64,000 bases of DNA. It comes from Fervidobacterium gondwanense DSM 13020. Lineage in GTDB: Bacteria > Thermotogota > Thermotogae > Thermotogales > Fervidobacteriaceae. The position numbers and the translations under genes are program-made. The stretch is taken from assembly GCF_900143265.1 (NCBI RefSeq), contig NZ_FRDJ01000003.1, positions 1-64,000 on the forward strand. Direction: 5' to 3'. Below the pieces are notes generated by a model. The model had not been told where the DNA came from and ran no database searches. It saw only the letters and a program-made list of their open reading frames with translations. Each line of letters starts with the position of its first letter. The stretch's first letter is position 1. Shown here in pieces: positions 62,912 through 64,000 of the stretch.

Positions 62912-64000
62912 ATGAGATGGGAATTAAGAGAAGTTGATGAGTATTTGGTGGACCAGCTGGCAAAGGAGCTGGATGTTAGTCGTTTAGTTGCAAGACTCTT
63001 GGTTTTGCGAAATGTAAAGACCGTTGAAGAAGCAAGGAATTTCTTGTATCCGGCAAGAAATGTTTTAAGATCTCCCTTTCTGTTTAAGGATATGGAGAAA
63101 GCCGTGGAAATACTCCTCAAAGCAAGGGACAATGGGGAAAAGGTTGTTGTCCATGGTGATTACGATGTTGATGGAATAACCGGAACAGCGGTCCTTTATA
63201 CGTTCCTTTCAGAGAACGGATGGGATGTTGAGTATTACATTCCAAAACGTGTTGATGACGGATATGGAATACAAACACAGTTTGTGCAGGAGAGTTTTGA
63301 AAAAGGCGTGGACGTTCTGCTAACAGTAGACTGCGGTATTACAGCTTTTGAGGCAATAGAAAAGGCGAAAGAACTTGGCATGAAAGTTGTTGTTACGGAT
63401 CACCACCAACCTAAGGAAATCCTTCCAAAGGCTGATGCGATTGTTAATCCGAAAAGGCAAGACGAAACATACCCATTCAAAGAATTCGCGGGCGTTGGGG
63501 TTGCCTATAAGCTTGTATCAGCTCTTGCTGAGAGGCTCAATGTACACCACTCTGTCGTTGACAATCTCCTTGATTTAGTTGCGTTAGGAACAGTTGCAGA
63601 TATGGTAGAACTTGTAGATGAAAATCGGTACATTGTTAAAGAGGGCTTGAAGAGATTAAACACTACGGAGAAGCTCGGGATCATAAGACTTGTTCAGAAA
63701 CTTGGTATCTCTGCCATAAATTCGCGTGACATCGGTTATAGGATTGCTCCTAAATTAAATGCTGCCGGACGACTTGATTCTCCGGACGATGCTTTTAAAT
63801 TGATAATCACAAAAGATGAAGCAAGTGCAGCAGAACTTGCAGAGTTGTTGTTGGGTTACAATACAACAAGACAAAGCATAGAAGCGAAGATATACAACGA
63901 AGCTGTTCAGATGATAGAAGAGAATAGATTAAATTCGCTGCCGATAATTGTGGCGTATGGGTACGGTTGGCATCTGGGAGTAATAGGAATAGTAGCGACG
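62912..64000 (+). CDS. recJ: Single-stranded-DNA exonuclease RecJ (5' part)
   Basis: The open frame runs from ATG 62912 off the window end (363 codons seen of a usual 550 or more). It encodes MRWELREVDEYLVDQLAKEL, then the DHH motifs VVVHGDYDVDGITGTA, LTVDCGITAFEA and VVTDHHQPKE, VGVAYKLVSAL, ALGTVADMVEL, and APKLNAAGRLDSPDDA. These are the catalytic DHH and connecting regions of RecJ, a 5'-3' ssDNA exonuclease of recombination and repair. GAGGGG lies just before the start. An overlapping ATG five bases later is in another, quickly closed frame. Confidence 0.95.
   Translation, partial: MRWELREVDEYLVDQLAKELDVSRLVARLLVLRNVKTVEEARNFLYPARNVLRSPFLFKDMEKAVEILLKARDNGEKVVVHGDYDVDGITGTAVLYTFLSENGWDVEYYIPKRVDDGYGIQTQFVQESFEKGVDVLLTVDCGITAFEAIEKAKELGMKVVVTDHHQPKEILPKADAIVNPKRQDETYPFKEFAGVGVAYKLVSALAERLNVHHSVVDNLLDLVALGTVADMVELVDENRYIVKEGLKRLNTTEKLGIIRLVQKLGISAINSRDIGYRIAPKLNAAGRLDSPDDAFKLIITKDEASAAELAELLLGYNTTRQSIEAKIYNEAVQMIEENRLNSLPIIVAYGYGWHLGVIGIVAT

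Overview
The window looks like a chromosomal segment of a Thermotogales bacterium, most likely Fervidobacterium or a close relative. This is inferred from the AT-rich thermophile-style coding with Lys/Glu/Ile-rich proteins, GGAGGT-type ribosome binding sites, an Omp-alpha-like outer-sheath protein, an anaerobe's flavodiiron oxygen reductase, and the protein families present. It holds about 53 densely packed genes. I see no tRNA, rRNA, insertion sequence, prophage or CRISPR array.

Layout. 0.1-10.5 kb: a secreted lipoprotein; then, on the minus strand, an ABC-2 exporter pair, hflKC, a cobalamin-riboswitch-controlled btuF-btuC uptake operon, and a feoA-feoB-membrane protein operon whose promoter is flanked by two inverted repeats (candidate iron operators). 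10.5-14.8 kb: glnA, a YgiQ-type radical SAM protein, and a convergent PLP racemase. 14.9-44.2 kb: about 29 kb of almost unbroken plus-strand genes: purine nucleoside phosphorylase, NrnA phosphoesterase, two giant paralogous signalling proteins (degenerate kinase-like / STAND-like / TPR / GGDEF), murB, M18 aminopeptidase, MarR regulator, an envelope cluster (PEGA protein, Omp-alpha-like rod, two patatin-like proteins, LptA-like protein), then miaA, dnaX, pilT, prfA, upp, rho, a TPR membrane protein, two ArsB/NhaD-type permeases, endonuclease V and a small secreted protein. A bidirectional terminator closes this run.

44.2-47.4 kb: a ferritin-peroxiredoxin operon (minus) with a palindrome in its promoter, and a solo, apparently highly expressed family-5 solute-binding protein with its own promoter and terminator. 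47.4-54.3 kb: a minus-strand operon of a degenerate GGDEF-like protein, valS, folC, rsfS, an MTA/SAH-deaminase-type amidohydrolase and a TIGR01212-type radical SAM protein. 54.3-64 kb: an MFS transporter, an rRNA uracil methyltransferase, a B12-binding sensor followed by a diguanylate cyclase, a flavodiiron protein, a hydroxyacid dehydrogenase and amidohydrolase (minus), and the 5' part of recJ running off the window.

The most interesting system is the pair at 57.2-59.3 kb: a cobalamin-binding protein with the W-x9-EH signature of CarH-type light-sensing domains but no DNA-binding domain, 20 bp upstream of a diguanylate cyclase. It suggests a B12-based (light, oxygen or cobalamin) sensor wired to c-di-GMP, next to an oxygen-reducing flavodiiron protein. 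Second is the tandem pair of about 1,250- and 1,320-residue STAND-like/TPR/GGDEF proteins, one of which has lost its P-loop. Third, three genes (YgiQ, the first giant GGDEF protein, and the TIGR01212 radical SAM protein) have coding sequence extending upstream of every ATG/GTG/TTG, which suggests non-canonical start codons.
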